DNA of 64,000 nucleotides from Annona cherimola (GCA_030490835.1 CM059977.1:34679676-34743675), one strand, 5' to 3'. Shown: positions 24,041 to 36,439, counted from the stretch's first letter. Numbers and translations are program-made. The notes: generated from the letters alone by a model not told the origin.

Positions 24041-24816
24041 TGTCACGCACAGACCCAGAAAAGTGACCATTGGGTCTGACGCACAAAGCACACAGACCCA
24101 GAAAATGTCTATTGGGCCTGTGGGCTATGGGCCTCATAGTGTGATATTGTCCGCTCTGGCCTGGCAGCTTAGCCGCACGGCTTTAAAATGCGTCATACCA
24201 TATTGAACTTGAGACCCACCTATAAACTACCGGGAAATTTCTCCCCTTTTTGATGTGGGATTCGGATCTGGGCTATTACAAGTCCACCAGCTTCCACCTG
24301 GTTCGTCCCCGAACCACAACCCAACTCTAGGCTTCTGCCTGCAGCCCTGACTTTCATTGGTTCAACTCTCCGAACCATATCTACTGGAGGGGGAGCCGCT
24401 CTGATACCATTTGTCATGCACAGATCTAGAAAAGCGACTATTGGGTCAAATGCACAAAGCACACGACTCAAAAAACATCCATTGTGAGCTATGGGTCTTA
24501 CAGTGTGATATTGTCGGCTCTGGCCTAGCAGCTTAGCCGTATGACTTTAAAACGCGTCACACCATATTAAACTTCTTGTAATAGCTCAGATCTGAATCCC
24601 ACATCGAAAAGGGGAGAAAGTTCCTAGTAGTTTATAAGTGGGTCTCAAGTTCAATATGGTGTGACACGTTTTAAAGCCGTGCGGCTAAGCTGTCAGGCCA
24701 GAGCGGACAATATCACATAACGAGGCTCATAGCCCACAGGCCCAACGGACGTTTTCTGGGTCTGTGTGCTCTGTGCGTCGAACCCAATTCTTGTTTTTCT
24801 GGGTCTGTGCATGACA
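24041..24816. mobile_element. TRIM retrotransposon derivative with inverted LTRs and 5-bp TSD
   Basis: Terminal-repeat retrotransposon in miniature. Parts: a minus-oriented LTR at 24041-24280 (TGTCACGCAC to GGCTATTACA); a minus-oriented internal region 24281-24411 that carries the initiator-Met tRNA primer site (GCTCTGATACCA at 24398-24409); a minus-oriented partial LTR from 24412 to about 24574; and a full plus-oriented LTR at 24577-24816 (TGTAATAGCT to TGCATGACA). The whole composite is flanked by ATAAC on both sides (24036-24040 and 24817-24821). Both outer ends are therefore the 3' end of an LTR, which is not the arrangement of a normal retrotransposon. No coding capacity. Same family as 52481-53092. 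Confidence 0.85.
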
Positions 24817-24849
24817 ATAACTAAAGCTATCATGACAAGATACAAGAGC

Positions 24850-26650
24850 AAGGGTTTAGTATAATGGGTAGAGGTGGTTGTTTAAATAATCCATCACTTA
24901 AAAGGCTTTGGCACAAGTAATGTCCTACTCAAATAATTACACCTTCTTTAAGGTAGGGGAGACACTTATTTATATGTTTTGTAATGAATCCATGAAGCGT
25001 TATGGTTAACCAATAAGGCATTAGACCTCTTTGGTGTGTCACAACAAGGCTATATCTTACGTGACTTGAATTTTCTCTGGGTTTGCCTTGATGTATTGAC
25101 TCAATAGTACAAAGTATATAAGTTTTTTGGTCGACACTTCAAACACACATTTCTGCTGTTAAGCTTTAAATTATGTTTATGTAGCAATATAAAGGTATTA
25201 GCCAAGTTAGTTCTATGATCGAATAGATCTCGATTCATAATAAGTGTATCATCAACAAAAACTTCCGCAATTTAGTTGAGCAATTCGATTTTGTTGCAGA
25301 GCAAAGACTCTATTAATGAGCTTTTGGTGAGTAGTGTCTATGTTCTTGAGGTGGAACTACTTGATAGAGTAGAAATAAATACCTCAAAAAAGTAATGCAT
25401 ACGGTCTACCTTCATTAATCATAGTCATCTTTATTTGATGATACCCTTCGAAAACATTTAAGAAATTTGAAATACTATGATCAACAGTGCAGTTGATAAG
25501 TTGATCAATATCAAAAACAGAATAACAATACTTTAGGCAATTTTTATTTAAATTAGTAAAATTTACATATATTTGCCACTATGCATTGTTCTCTTTTAAG
25601 GACTATATTACCTAATAGATCAAGGTATTCTACCTATAAGGCATGCATTCGAAAGTTTCTCAATCTAGGCATCAAACTCTAATTGTTACTCCAAAGCTAT
25701 CAAGCACTTTTTTTTATCTAATTAATTATGCCTCTAACCTGATGTGAAGCTGATGCTTTGTGAGATTACAAGATATTTCGTTATTCGATTTGTACTTGGA
25801 GTGAATATATTAAGCTTAGCCTTTAGTTGATTAATTAGATCAGTCTTAAAAGGCTTAGATAGTTGAGTGGCACCTGTATTATTAGATAATTGGACTTAGG
25901 CCACTTCATTGGTAGAGGTAAGTTTCCCATCTTGAGGGTTCTAGTATTGGGCTCTCGTGGCTAAGGAGCTAGCATGATGAAGAGTGGTGAGATAATAAGT
26001 ACGAGCTACCATCTAGACTTTATAGAGGCATTGTCAAGATGGACTAAAAGCATAATTCTAATTTTGCTTCATTGAAAACCACTTATTGTAGCACCACCAT
26101 GGATAGCATAGATCATTTTTAGGAGTTGGATATTGGCATTAATAGTAGGTTGTATATCGTGGCGATGTTCTAGATTGAATTAAGGCTAGTTTAAGCTAAA
26201 ATTGGATCAAAACTAGTGTGTCAACTCTAGGCCAGGTCATAATATACTTAGTTAATTGGACATCTTGAATTTTTGTCCTTAATAGCATCCTTGAGCTAGC
26301 ATCAACCTTTAGTGTGGTGGTTGGCTTCCTAATGAAGTAGTAGTACAATTCTGTATTGAATTCATGTATAAGTCTTGAGCTTCGGAGGTTAGTGGTAAGT
26401 GTGATGAAGAAAAATATTTTTGAGAGACATTAACCGAAGTATAGTTCGAGAAGTAGATGGGAGGGGTCATTAACCATTGTTATTGTCATTGTTCTAGTCA
26501 AGTATTCCATCATAGCACCATTAGATACTTTTATGGCAATGACATAAGGAGTAATCACAAAGTCAATCAAAGGAGCCACCTCGATTTGGTTCACTTGATG
26601 GTCATAGGGTTGGTTTAGAGAAGGGGCTACAAAACCGATTGAAGGCTAAT
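24850..26650 (-). pseudogene. Decayed Ty3/gypsy pol fragment (Tat/Athila-like reverse transcriptase)
   Basis: Minus-strand reading with stops gives LINQLKAKLNIFTPS (about 25845-25800), a stretch ending FLNVFEGYHQIKMT (about 25475-25425) and LKNIDTTHQKLINRVFA (about 25350-25300). These match the order of conserved blocks in plant gypsy reverse transcriptases of the Tat/Athila side. The further upstream part to 26650 reads only patchily. The TRIM composite sits just beyond its downstream end. Confidence 0.6.
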
Positions 26651-26752
26651 GTAGAAAAGGTTGTATAAATTATACGACACTAGTGGTAAAAAGTACTAAA
26701 AGTTTCAACCTGCGAAATGGGAATCATATGAATTGTACAAATCAGATAGCCT

Positions 26753-28917
26753 TAAGGTGTGTTTGGGTATATCTAAAACTTTTCAACCTAAAAATTTTCA
26801 TTCTCCATAATTATTTTATTTTTAATCATTTTTTTTTACATCTTCTCATACAACTACCCTTCTTTTTATTGATTTCTTCACAACTACTTGTTGATCCTAT
26901 TAATTTGGCTTAATCTAAGATGAGAAGGGTGAATTAGGTTTATAAAAATTTCTTTGATATAACTATTAATCCCTTTATAATTTAATTCCTCTCAAATGAA
27001 ACGTAATAAATAAAAATTGAGAGTTAAAACAACGCAAAATAATGACATAAGAAGACACAAAGCTTTTTATAGTAGTTTAGTAATTCTCTACTTCACTCTT
27101 TTAGACACATATTCATTGTGTCTTGGGTTCCACGATAAATTCAGATTATAACTTAGAACACATGCACTTTTCTAGATTCTAGCTCTAAAAGACTTATTGC
27201 ACATAAACCATTGTTAAGCACAACTCCAACAAATCCTGGATTTGTGCCAAACAATTGGTTGCGGCCTCCAACACAATACAATAACTACAATCAATAATTA
27301 ATAAAAGAAGATCTACACTTTATAGAGACATGTATAAAATGTTGTGGCACACCATCTCTTAAAATGTAATAAAAGATTTGGTCAATGAAGCTTGAATCAA
27401 TACACTTGAGCTTCTCTTGAGTTGCCTTTAATGTTTTGACGTGAGAAAGTAGAAGCATAATAAATTCTCTACCTAACCCTCAAACCATTCATGTAGCAGT
27501 TTTTAAAACCTTGTTTTAAAATATGGTCGTTTGGAGGTAGGTGACGTGCTTTTAATTCATTGACATTCAAATTATTTTTAACCGTTATAATTGAAGTCAC
27601 AGGTGAGTTTTACCTAGCATGCAACTTCAACCAAGTCGTATCTATGATCGACTTGGATGTCAACTTCAACTTGATTTTTTTCTATGGCAAGGTCCTCTTT
27701 CATGTAAATCTTTTAAGTCACGGAGGTTGACTTTAGGTGCAACTTCACCTAAGTCACTATTGAGCTCGACTTCAACTATGATTTCAACTTGCCTTTTCTT
27801 CATAACAACTTCACTTCTGATGAGTTCCTTCCCAAGTTGCAAGTGAGGTCGACATTGAGTACGACTTCGCATGTACTTAATTTTTCCTTTCATTCCTATC
27901 TTCGAAATTCCTCTTTATGTCGCTTATTGAGTCAATTTCAGTAACAACTTTACTAAGTTGTATGATTTGACTCCACTCAAATTCTTCTTTTCAACACTGC
28001 CTTTAAAAACCCATTTGTTGTTGCTCTTGGAGTCAAATTAGCTTGCAACTTCACCAAAGTCACATGGTGAAGTTAACTTCATGTGCAACTTCAGTTGCCA
28101 TACTTGTACATTGTGAACTTTAGATTTTTGAGGACGCTTTTATGAAACTCCTTCCGTTTTAAAAATCTTGATTGTTGATAGAAAATTCACTTCATCCTTT
28201 ATATTTAGCATATTTATATTATCTTAGAAATTCTTTCATTTTTAAAATTTCATTGTATATTGGTCTCATCTATAAATGTGTAAAATCAATGTAATAAAAT
28301 AGTTCAATATTAAAATATCAACTTTAAAGTAGTTTTTTCAACATCTAAATTATCTAAAATATCAATAATATGTAGAAAAATGATCTTATAAAGTATTGTT
28401 ATATTCTAATACAAGTGTGAATGGATCTAAGCTTTTTTCATAATTTACGCATGAATGCACCTATTTCTGAGCAAATGTGCCCTATCCAGATGCTGAATTA
28501 GGATGAAACTTGGTCTCTTAGCTAAAAAAATTGTGTAAAATATAATGAATGGATTAAATTTTTCATCGAGGATTAACATTTCAAAAATAAAAAAGATTTT
28601 ATGAAATCACTTCTATGAAACTCGGTTTTATAGAGGTGTTCTTGTTAGATTTTTTATCTTGCACAAGTTTAACCAAATTTCATTAATATCTTCTTCTTAT
28701 TTCAATTAAGTTTGTTAATCATCAAAATTATCATCAATTTGCAATTTTCAACAACTGAGTTTACATAACCCATACAATTAACCTATTTATATTAACTTTA
28801 TTCTCTTTATTGTTTATCATTACACATCATATCATATCATTTTATCCGATTTTAAAAAATTTATACTAAAAATATTTTTTATAAAAGTTTTATCATTTCC
28901 CAAACACACTCATAATA
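26753..28917. mobile_element. Tourist-like MITE split by a solo LTR
   Basis: Left fragment 26753-26890 starts AGGTGTGTTTGGGTATATC; right fragment from about 28766 ends CCCAAACACACTCA. The two fragments fit the halves of intact family members. Between them lies the family X LTR (26891-28765), itself interrupted by another MITE, so three insertion events are stacked. Confidence 0.55.
26891..28765 (+). mobile_element. Solo LTR, family X, copy 2, with a nested MITE
   Basis: Ends TGTTGATCCTATTAATTTGG and ACAACTGAGTTTACA align with copies 1 and 3. Landmarks are shared: TTTTTATAGTAGTTTAGTAA, a CACATATTCATTGTGTCTTG patch and AAGTCGTATC/GTCGACATT modules around 27600-28090. At about 28125-28650 a member of the 11197 MITE family (GACGCTTTTATGAAACTCC at one end, CACTTCTATGAAACTCGG at the other) interrupts it. 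The flanks CTACT and TAACC do not match, so the target duplication is not demonstrated. Confidence 0.55.
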
Positions 28918-28969
28918 ATATAACTTAAAAGATTATTTTGGTATTCCTCTTTATCAATAGCTCTTATCT

Positions 28970-29770
28970 AGGGAATGTTTCAGGGATCATGATCCTTTTT
29001 AAGTCATCACGAAAATAGGATGCAACCATCGTCTTTTATTTCCATAAAATTTTAGCCTTTTTTCCAAATATACCTACTACGTTTGGTTTTAATTCCAAAT
29101 ATGTGAATTTTTGCGTTTTGATCCCTCTAACTATGCATATTTGCTTTCTAGCCCATGAGTTTCGCGTATTTTCTTTTTAGACCCTATAAGTTTGCGCTCT
29201 TTATATTTTAGTCGTTGCTGTTACTGCACGTTACAAACCCTATTCTTAAGTGCACATACGAGTCGACTCATGACTCATAGCCTTGTCATTAACTGTCATA
29301 TATGCAGTTAACGGTACGTCATTAATGATAGGGCTTAAAATGCAAATAGGGCAAACTTATAGGGTGTAAAAAAATAAATACATGAAACTTGTTGGTTAAA
29401 AAGCAAATACACATAGTTAGAGGGACTAAAATGCAAAAAACCCAAATATGTTCACTTTGAATTTAATCCTAAGAATACACATTCTATTAAAAAATATTAG
29501 TTAAATTTTTATAAATATCCAAAATACCTCTATTATAAAAACAATATATGATAAAATAAAATAAAAGGAAACGAAATTAGGGTTCTCTAAATCTAGAACT
29601 CATGTCCAATTAAAATATCAATGAGTTATATATTTCATTTTTTCAATCTTGTCCTGAATTTGAAGGACATATTAATAATTTTACATATTAATTAACAATG
29701 TTAACTCATATAATGGATATTTTGAGATTAATGCAAACATAGTGCATATATTTGGAATTTTTGAAATGTT
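28970..29770. repeat. Fold-back repeat and associated dispersed repeat
   Basis: About 29040-29460 is an imperfect inverted repeat centred near 29250 (GTTTTGATCCCTCTAACTAT against ATAGTTAGAGGGACTAAAA; CATGAGTTTCGCGTA against TACATGAAACTTG). The adjoining 29500-29770 (ATTTGAAGGACATATTAATA, TTAATTAACAATGTTA) recurs at about 37330-37600. No gene. Confidence 0.45.
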
Positions 29771-30845
29771 AAGAATATATTTGGGACTCGCTCCCACCTC
29801 TTTGTAATTTGGTGTGTTATTGGGATTAAGAAAAAAGTAGGCAATGGGATTAACTGAAAGTTCATAAGTGGGGGCACTTCAATATCAATAACACAGGCCA
29901 AATTTGTAAAATTACAAAAAGACGAGGGAAAAAATTCAAATAGCCACCCCTTTCTTTTATTTTTAACCATTAAATCCTTTGTTATATAACACCAATTCAA
30001 TTTCTTCTTATTTTCTTTTGTCACAAAGTTCTCTCTGTTTTACTTCCCTTTTCTTCCATCATTACGGAAGAGCAGTAGGAGAGATGCACTACCAACGAAT
30101 TCTATGGCTGGCCTCATCAAAAAGTCGGTGAAACTGGAGCAGGAATATGTCAATTCCACCCAACCCGCCAACATTATTTTATGTGGAAGTTCTTGTTGTG
30201 GATAAGATTTGCCAAGTTGGTGAAAGTAGTATAATCTATTCGACATCGATTACTTTTCACTAAAAGAAGGTAATTATATGATGCAACTGGGTTGCATTTT
30301 TCATTTTAAAATAAATGTTTCTAAAAAACTAATCCGTTCGAAACAATCATCCGTATGCGTTTAGTTATAATTACAAAATTCATATATTTAAAAAAATTCA
30401 TATACAATATTTATTTTCAAGTTTTGACAAAATTTGATGGAAAAAATAAGGGAAAAATTTTGGTGAATTTTTTTTAAAATTAAATAATGTAATGATTTGG
30501 GGTAAAAAGAATAAAATTGCAATAATTAGGTAATTATATGGAAAAAATGTGAAGAAAAGATTAGAAAGTTAGCCTGGGGAAAAGTAAAGGGAAGAAAAAT
30601 TATATTTTCTCACTTCCCAAAAGTTGTCGTGTCCACTCTCAAATGGTGCAAAATATCTGCAACAAGTTTTTAATAAAAATAATTTTTGACACCATAAATA
30701 TATATAAAAGGGGATCTCGCTTCAATATAAGCTTGTTTAAGTTACATATAAATGGTTTCATAGAACTCCATTCATTTGGCCCACCTAGATAACTTACTGG
30801 AAATATACTTCATCCATTTTATTTGCAGATAAGGCGACTTTCCTA
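29771..30845. other. Spacer without a supported gene
   Basis: A GC-richer patch at 30050-30245 has short open frames on both strands but no recognisable protein, splice pattern or repeat partner. The remainder is AT-rich. Confidence 0.3.
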
Positions 30846-30850
30846 GTTAC

Positions 30851-31094
30851 TTATTGCCAATAGGAGAACAGATCAACTTAAATTCATGGTTCAACTCTGT
30901 AAATTCAGACAAGAGTACCACAACTTCCACCATGAAATTCAAACTAGCAACCAACCCAAGGTTTCTTAGTTTCTTATTGCCAATAGGAGAACAGATCAAC
31001 TTAAATTCATGGTTCAACTCTGTAAATTCAGACAAGAGTACTACAACTTCCACCATGAAATTCAAACTAGCAACCAACCCAAGGTTTCTTCATC
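30851..31094. repeat. Tandem duplication, 123-bp unit x 2
   Basis: The block from TTATTGCCAATAGGAG to CAACCCAAGGTTTCTT is repeated with a period of 123 bp (starts at 30851 and 30974), nearly identical (one C/T difference noticed). 123 is a multiple of three, so both strands show repeated open frames. It lies about 160 bp beyond the stop codon of the gene at 31254-36225 and could be part of its 3' untranslated region or simply flanking DNA. Confidence 0.85.
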
Positions 31095-31253
31095 AGCTGA
31101 TTTCTTCAACTCTCGCTCCTGCTTGGCTTGTTTGAGGAGAAAATGGCCTGAAAAAACCAAAGGAAATGCCAAAAACAAGGACCAGGACAAGGCATTGCCA
31201 TATCATACACAGGCTATGATGCACAGCACACAACAATACATGGTCAGAGGGTC

Positions 31254-34200
31254 TCACACTACCTCTTCTTCAACCCTTGGTATCCATTCATTGGTAGCAG
31301 GGTTGCTTGTGAAACTCATCATTCTTCTAGCTCCATTGGCTTCCCCGACAACGGATTCATGCTCCTGAAAATGGATAGTAAACTGATCTCCTCTGGTTTC
31401 GGTCGCCCTTATGAATCCACTGCCGGTCTGTGGCACAATAGAAGTTGAGTTAAGATAGGTGGTGGCACTAGGATGGCTATCCAGATGATTTTGATGAGAG
31501 ATTGAATGATGAATGTCATGCAATCTCGTGATGGCCCTGACAATGAAACGCTTAGAGATCATGACCCATCTCAGATGATGCTACACATTGGCAGCTTTAA
31601 GTAGATAGTGGAATGGAGGGCAAAATGGTTAGGGAAGAACAGCGAAATTTTTTGTTGCCTACTCTTTTACAATGAAACGTTTTTCTCCATCCTAGGCAAT
31701 AATCTATAACATCGTAGCAAATGATGAAGTATTATAACCTCAAGTCATACTGGTTTCTAAATCAAAAGTTACATCACATTGCGAAAGGTTTAATGTGAGG
31801 AAACCAATATGATTTAAGATTGTGTATTGAAATGCTAATCTTAGCAAACTGACATGAGATGCTTTTTGAGCTAGAAAGCTAGCCAATAAGACAGAATTAT
31901 GAGAGCTCCATGAACCAATGAAATCAGATTATATTGGATTGGGGCTGAGGTGTTGCATAGATAATCAATAAAATCCAGTACATTTTTTTATTTACTCATT
32001 GACATTATTGATATTTCAAGTTGTGTGTTATTGCATCAATGATTTTGAAGAAATGGAAGAGCTAAGAGAATATTCTTACCGTGTGATGCTGTTTGTCAAT
32101 TGAATTCAATTCGCAGTAGTATTTGGTCTCCACAAACTCCTCGTGTGCAAAGTCGGCAGGCTCTTCTGCACTGATGGTCTGGAGACAGAAAGTCATGCAT
32201 TATAAACAGAAAACAAGGAAGTTTGCATACCATACCATCGTAGCGTATGGTATGTTTATAGATGAAGTTTCTAAGGCTGTCAGCATTAACAGACTAGTAC
32301 TTATGTACCTGAATGTAAATGTTACACCGTTTCAGATGGCATGGTTCTATAAGTCTGGTCAGCTGAGGGACAAAACTGGCGTTATTTCTAAATTTCCATC
32401 CATTTTACGATTACGGCTGTCTTATTAACTTTTAATATAAGCAGCACGTGATCAAGCACACAAGCTAAAACCTAAAATTAATTTATACTAAAAAGGTATC
32501 AATTTTACTAATTTTAGAAAAATAAATAATTCCATGCTCGGGTCGTATCAAACCTTCAATTTTCCAGAAAGCATGAAGTTTTTTGTTCGCGTCCGATCCA
32601 ACTACAGTTATTATTACCATAAATTAACAAAGATGTCAAAAATCATTCCAATTAAAAAGCTAAAAATCTTCAATACTCGTTTTAAAAAGGTGATTTTATC
32701 TTGGGGGTCTTTAAATTATTCAATAAATTATGTCGTGATCTCATTTCACGGGATATTTGCATTTTAAACTTTTTAAATTTGCATATTGATATTTTAGACT
32801 AAGATTTTTGTATTAGTATTTTGGATCGCCAATGATCATTTCAAATTGATCCGAAATAACCTCATTTCGGACTGTTCCAATTCCAAAAAATATTTTTTAT
32901 ATTTTTAAATTTTTTTATAAAACTATTAATTTAGATATATTTAATCTTAAACTAAGTTTTACTAATTTTAAAAATAAATATATATATATATTAAAATTTT
33001 AAACATATGAATATTTTAGTCATGTTTCAATAACTTAAAAATACTCCTGCACTTGAAAATTCAAAATAAATATATACATATCTCCAAAATTAATAAAATC
33101 TTACTTTATAAATTGAATATACTTAAATTAACAATCTTATAAAACATTTGGAAAAAAGTTATGTTTTTTTGGACCGCCTTATCTCAAATCGGTTGGAAAT
33201 GATCAAGACTATTTTGAATCCTACAACATTTATATTTTTTACATTTTAGACCCTATTGTTAATCACTGTTAATGGTAGAGTCTAAAAGCAATAAATGAAA
33301 ACTAGATGATCTAATACGTAAATAACCCTTTACAAGATAACGTAGCTAACGGGGATGTGATTCGATCGGGTTATATAAGTTGAAAGGTAATCTTAACTCA
33401 TTAAAAAAAAAAAAAAAAAGAAATCTCAATTCTAACCTACTTACAACCTCAATCCATTACAACTTATTTATAAAAACTTCATCCCTAACTTTAAACTATT
33501 TAACTTAAATGGATAGAGTTGGGGGTTGACAACAGATTTAGAAATGGGTTGCCAAGGAGTTGATAATAAGTTGAAGAATCAAAAGAGAGAAAATATTTAA
33601 AATGTAATAATAAACAATCAATAAAGCTTCAGATGCTAATTATTTATTTCAATTTAAAGAATCAATATTCATATCTATTTTTTAATTGAAATTTGATTTC
33701 ATTGTCAATAATTATAAATAAATTGTAAAATAATTAGATATTAAGAACATGTCATTCATTATATTTTATGGACTGTAAACAGGTTATGGGTGCTAAAAAT
33801 AAATATACTCAAACTCAATTATCAGGTCGATTATTCGTTTAAACGCGTTATATGGGTAACTTATGCACAAGAAAATGAGAACGTGTTTGGAAAGTGAAGA
33901 TAAAAATTTTCTGCAGTAATAATTTTTAGCATAGTAGAAAATGATGTAACATGAATAATAATGAATAAGTAAAACAAAGTTAAAATTAGATAAATTTGTT
34001 GTATGATTTGCTACGTAAAAATGATTGAAAATAAGGCAGTTTCATATGAAAAAAATTAAAAAATAAGATAAACAATATTTTTCTTTAAAAAAAAAAAAAG
34101 AAGCAATTATACAAGAAGGGGGGAAATCATGGCATTGGCCAGAGCTAGAGTCCAGCTTACCCAATCATTGCACTACGAAAATGCGTCACGGGCTCACGGC

Positions 34201-36225
34201 AACACATTAGCAGGGAATCTCATGCCGACCAACTTTCTCAAAAATTTGGGAAAGGTCCACGCAGCTTTGTTAAATTACGAAAAACCAGCTTAAATTAACA
34301 TTAAATAATTATTAAAACACCCCAAAGTTAGCCTTATCTACTATGTAATTTTAAAGGATGTATCTAGGAAATGATAAGACTTTTGAATGAAAATTTTGCA
34401 TTAAAATAAAATAATATGTTATAATAAAAATAATGATGAAGAGTGTAGCCACTCTTATGCCCCGTGACAACTAAATCCTCACACACCTGTACATTATGTT
34501 GACTCATCTCACAATCATGCTAACTACCTCCTCAAAATTAGTCATCCTATATCCACCATCCATCCCAATCCCCCTAACAAAGTAGCTACATTAACATCGT
34601 AATTAGAGGATCTCATCCTTCTAAGATTACTTTTCCATACAAAGAAGAGATAAAAGTAACTCCAATTTCATATAACTCTATCAGTATTGAAACTCTCACT
34701 TACCCCCGTATGTACTCCTTTTATACAACCCTTTTGCACATATGCATCTTTAATGAGTAAAGAAAATAAAATTAAGATAGATTAGTTAGTAAGTTATATG
34801 GGTAGTTATATAAAAATGGTCGAAAAATAAGATAATTATAAATGAAGATAAGAAGAAACGATTATAAAAAAAGAATAGTTGTGGATATCACAAGTTTTAA
34901 GATAAAATTTTTATGATTTACAAATAGGAAGATGATAGTTTATAGTTTTTCAACAAACCGGCTTCCACGTTGAAAACCCGTTGTAATAAAATCATTTCAC
35001 TATTTTCAACGGTTTTAGGATTTTGCAATATTAACTTCAAAATTATTAATTCTTTAAATTTTCTCTATGATAAACTTCACTTACATTTTCCAAAAAAAAA
35101 AAGCATTACTTATAAACAATACCTTCAAACGCTAATGAAATACATCGTTTCATGAATTTTTTTTTTTTTTTGAGTGAATTTTATTCTCAAAAATCAGCGT
35201 CACAATATTTTTCAATCTTGCCGTATCTTAAATCAGTAGGATCTTTTATCCAAAAATAAAAAAGAAACAAAGAAAAAGAAACAAAAACAAAAGCAAAAAG
35301 CTGTTGGTTCGACTTTGACCAGTAAAACTTTGAATTTCATGTAAACTGTAGCAACATTTTCAATAGGTTATAGGGGCTTTTTAAACAAAGTTCATCGACA
35401 GGTGCATTTCTGTAAAATCAATGGATATTAGAAAGAACTGCAAAATTGCAAAAAAAAACACAGGCAATCCGAATATTATTTTTAAAAAATGAATGTTATC
35501 TACAGAGGGAGTTATTTATTTTCATTTTCATAAAAATATTTCTTTCAAATATATACAAATAAATATATTAATATATCTTGATAACCCCTTCATCGGAATC
35601 CAATACGGCCATGTTGCCAAGAATAGCAACATAAACACAAATAATCATGTCAAAATACAAATTTAAAACAAAAGTTGTCTTCATCCAAAACCTATATATT
35701 TCAAAAAAAATGAAATCAGAGGAAATTTTTGGCATTATAAATTAAAAATAAAAAAGATTTACCGTTGCATTGAAGAATCACCGATTCAAATACACAAACC
35801 AGTCAACGGTCAAAATCTATATGAATTAAATTAAATTAAAACAAACCTAGTTCTTCTCACGATCCAAAACCAAACCCCAAAATTCGAGAACAGATGAAAT
35901 GCTTTATTCTCGATTCGAAACCGGACCAACTGCTACGAAAACGAGATCAGGCGGCGTGCGAAGCACTTACGTGAGATTGCGATTGGAGCTCTCGAAATCG
36001 GTTGTATTCGGGGATGATTTCCGGGGCGGCGATGGGATCGTCATCACCGTCGGCTGCGTCGTCCAAAGGCTGCGGCAGGCCTTCGCTCCTGCTCGGCTTC
36101 TTCGGCCGCTTCGGAGCCGTGGATTCGAAGTAGGCCCTGATCTGGTTGGCCACCAGCACCTGCTGTTCCGCTTCCAGCACCTCGTCGCTGCGGCCGGGCT
36201 TGCGTACAACCCAATCGCCGTCCAT
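31254..36225 (-). CDS. Small conserved plant protein, 175 aa, three exons (possibly MEE59-like)
   Basis: Exon 1 36225-35971 (255 nt), exon 2 32178-32080 (99 nt), exon 3 31427-31254 (174 nt with TGA); all phase 0, total 175 residues. Junctions: TCTCAC|GTAAGT, TGTCTCCAG|ACC, CACACG|GTAAGA, GTGCCACAG|ACC. The protein is hydrophilic with no signal peptide or membrane segment. The N-terminal half has KPGRSDEVLEAEQQ and APKRPKKPSRSEG; the middle exon has HEEFVETKYYCELNSIDKQH; the end has TGSGFI and SNPATNEWIP. From memory this pattern fits the small plant proteins annotated as maternal effect embryo arrest 59, but that name is tentative and its biochemistry is unknown to me. Exon 1 is much more GC-rich than the surrounding DNA. 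The start is ATG at 36225; an in-frame upstream GTG is not needed. Confidence 0.82.
32830..33215. mobile_element. Long-TIR fold-back MITE in intron 1 of the 175-aa gene
   Basis: Terminal region ATGATCATTTC faces GGAAATGATCAAG at the right. The interior has TTAATCTTAAACTAAGTTTT opposite CTTACTTTATAAATTGAAT. Flanks ATTTTGGAT and ATTTTGAAT form a possible 9-bp duplication with one mismatch, which would suit a Mutator-type origin. Family of 2021-2331. Confidence 0.5.
34365..34925. mobile_element. Tourist-like MITE interrupted by about 320 bp of other sequence
   Basis: Parts at about 34365-34435 (GACTTTTGAATGAAAATTTT) and 34755-34925 (AGTAAAGAAAATAAAATTAA through ACAAGTTTTAAGATAAAA) match the halves of the family element in minus orientation. 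The intervening 34436-34754 is a GC-richer sequence (starting GAGTGTAGCCACTCTTATGC) with no recognised identity. Inside intron 1 of the 175-aa gene. Confidence 0.4.
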
Positions 36226-36298
36226 CTTCTTGCATCGATCGATTTCTCTCACGCCGCGTGCACCGACTTAATAAAAGGTGGACTCCAGAATACTTATA

Positions 36299-36305
36299 TT
36301 ATATA
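36299..36305 (-). promoter_or_regulatory. Putative TATA box of the 175-aa protein gene
   Basis: TATATAA on the minus strand, about 75-80 bp upstream of the ATG at 36225, leaving room for a leader of about 45 nt. Position and sequence only. Confidence 0.4.
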
Positions 36306-36439
36306 CAACCCTCGCTTTTATGCAAATATTTTCAGTTGACACGGTTTAAAACTTCAGAATATGTTACCCATTTTTTCTCACTTTAATGGTTTAACTAAAA
36401 TAAATTTACTTATTTTAATTAAATATTATTTACTGTAGA

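Noticed and set aside
36243..36252. Upstream in-frame GTG extending the 175-aa protein by nine residues
   Set aside because: Plant genes start at ATG; the first ATG at 36225 fits the TATA distance.
35899..36339. Plus-strand 146-codon frame over the GC-rich exon
   Set aside because: Shadow of exon 1 of the minus-strand 175-aa gene, which has matching splice sites and motifs.
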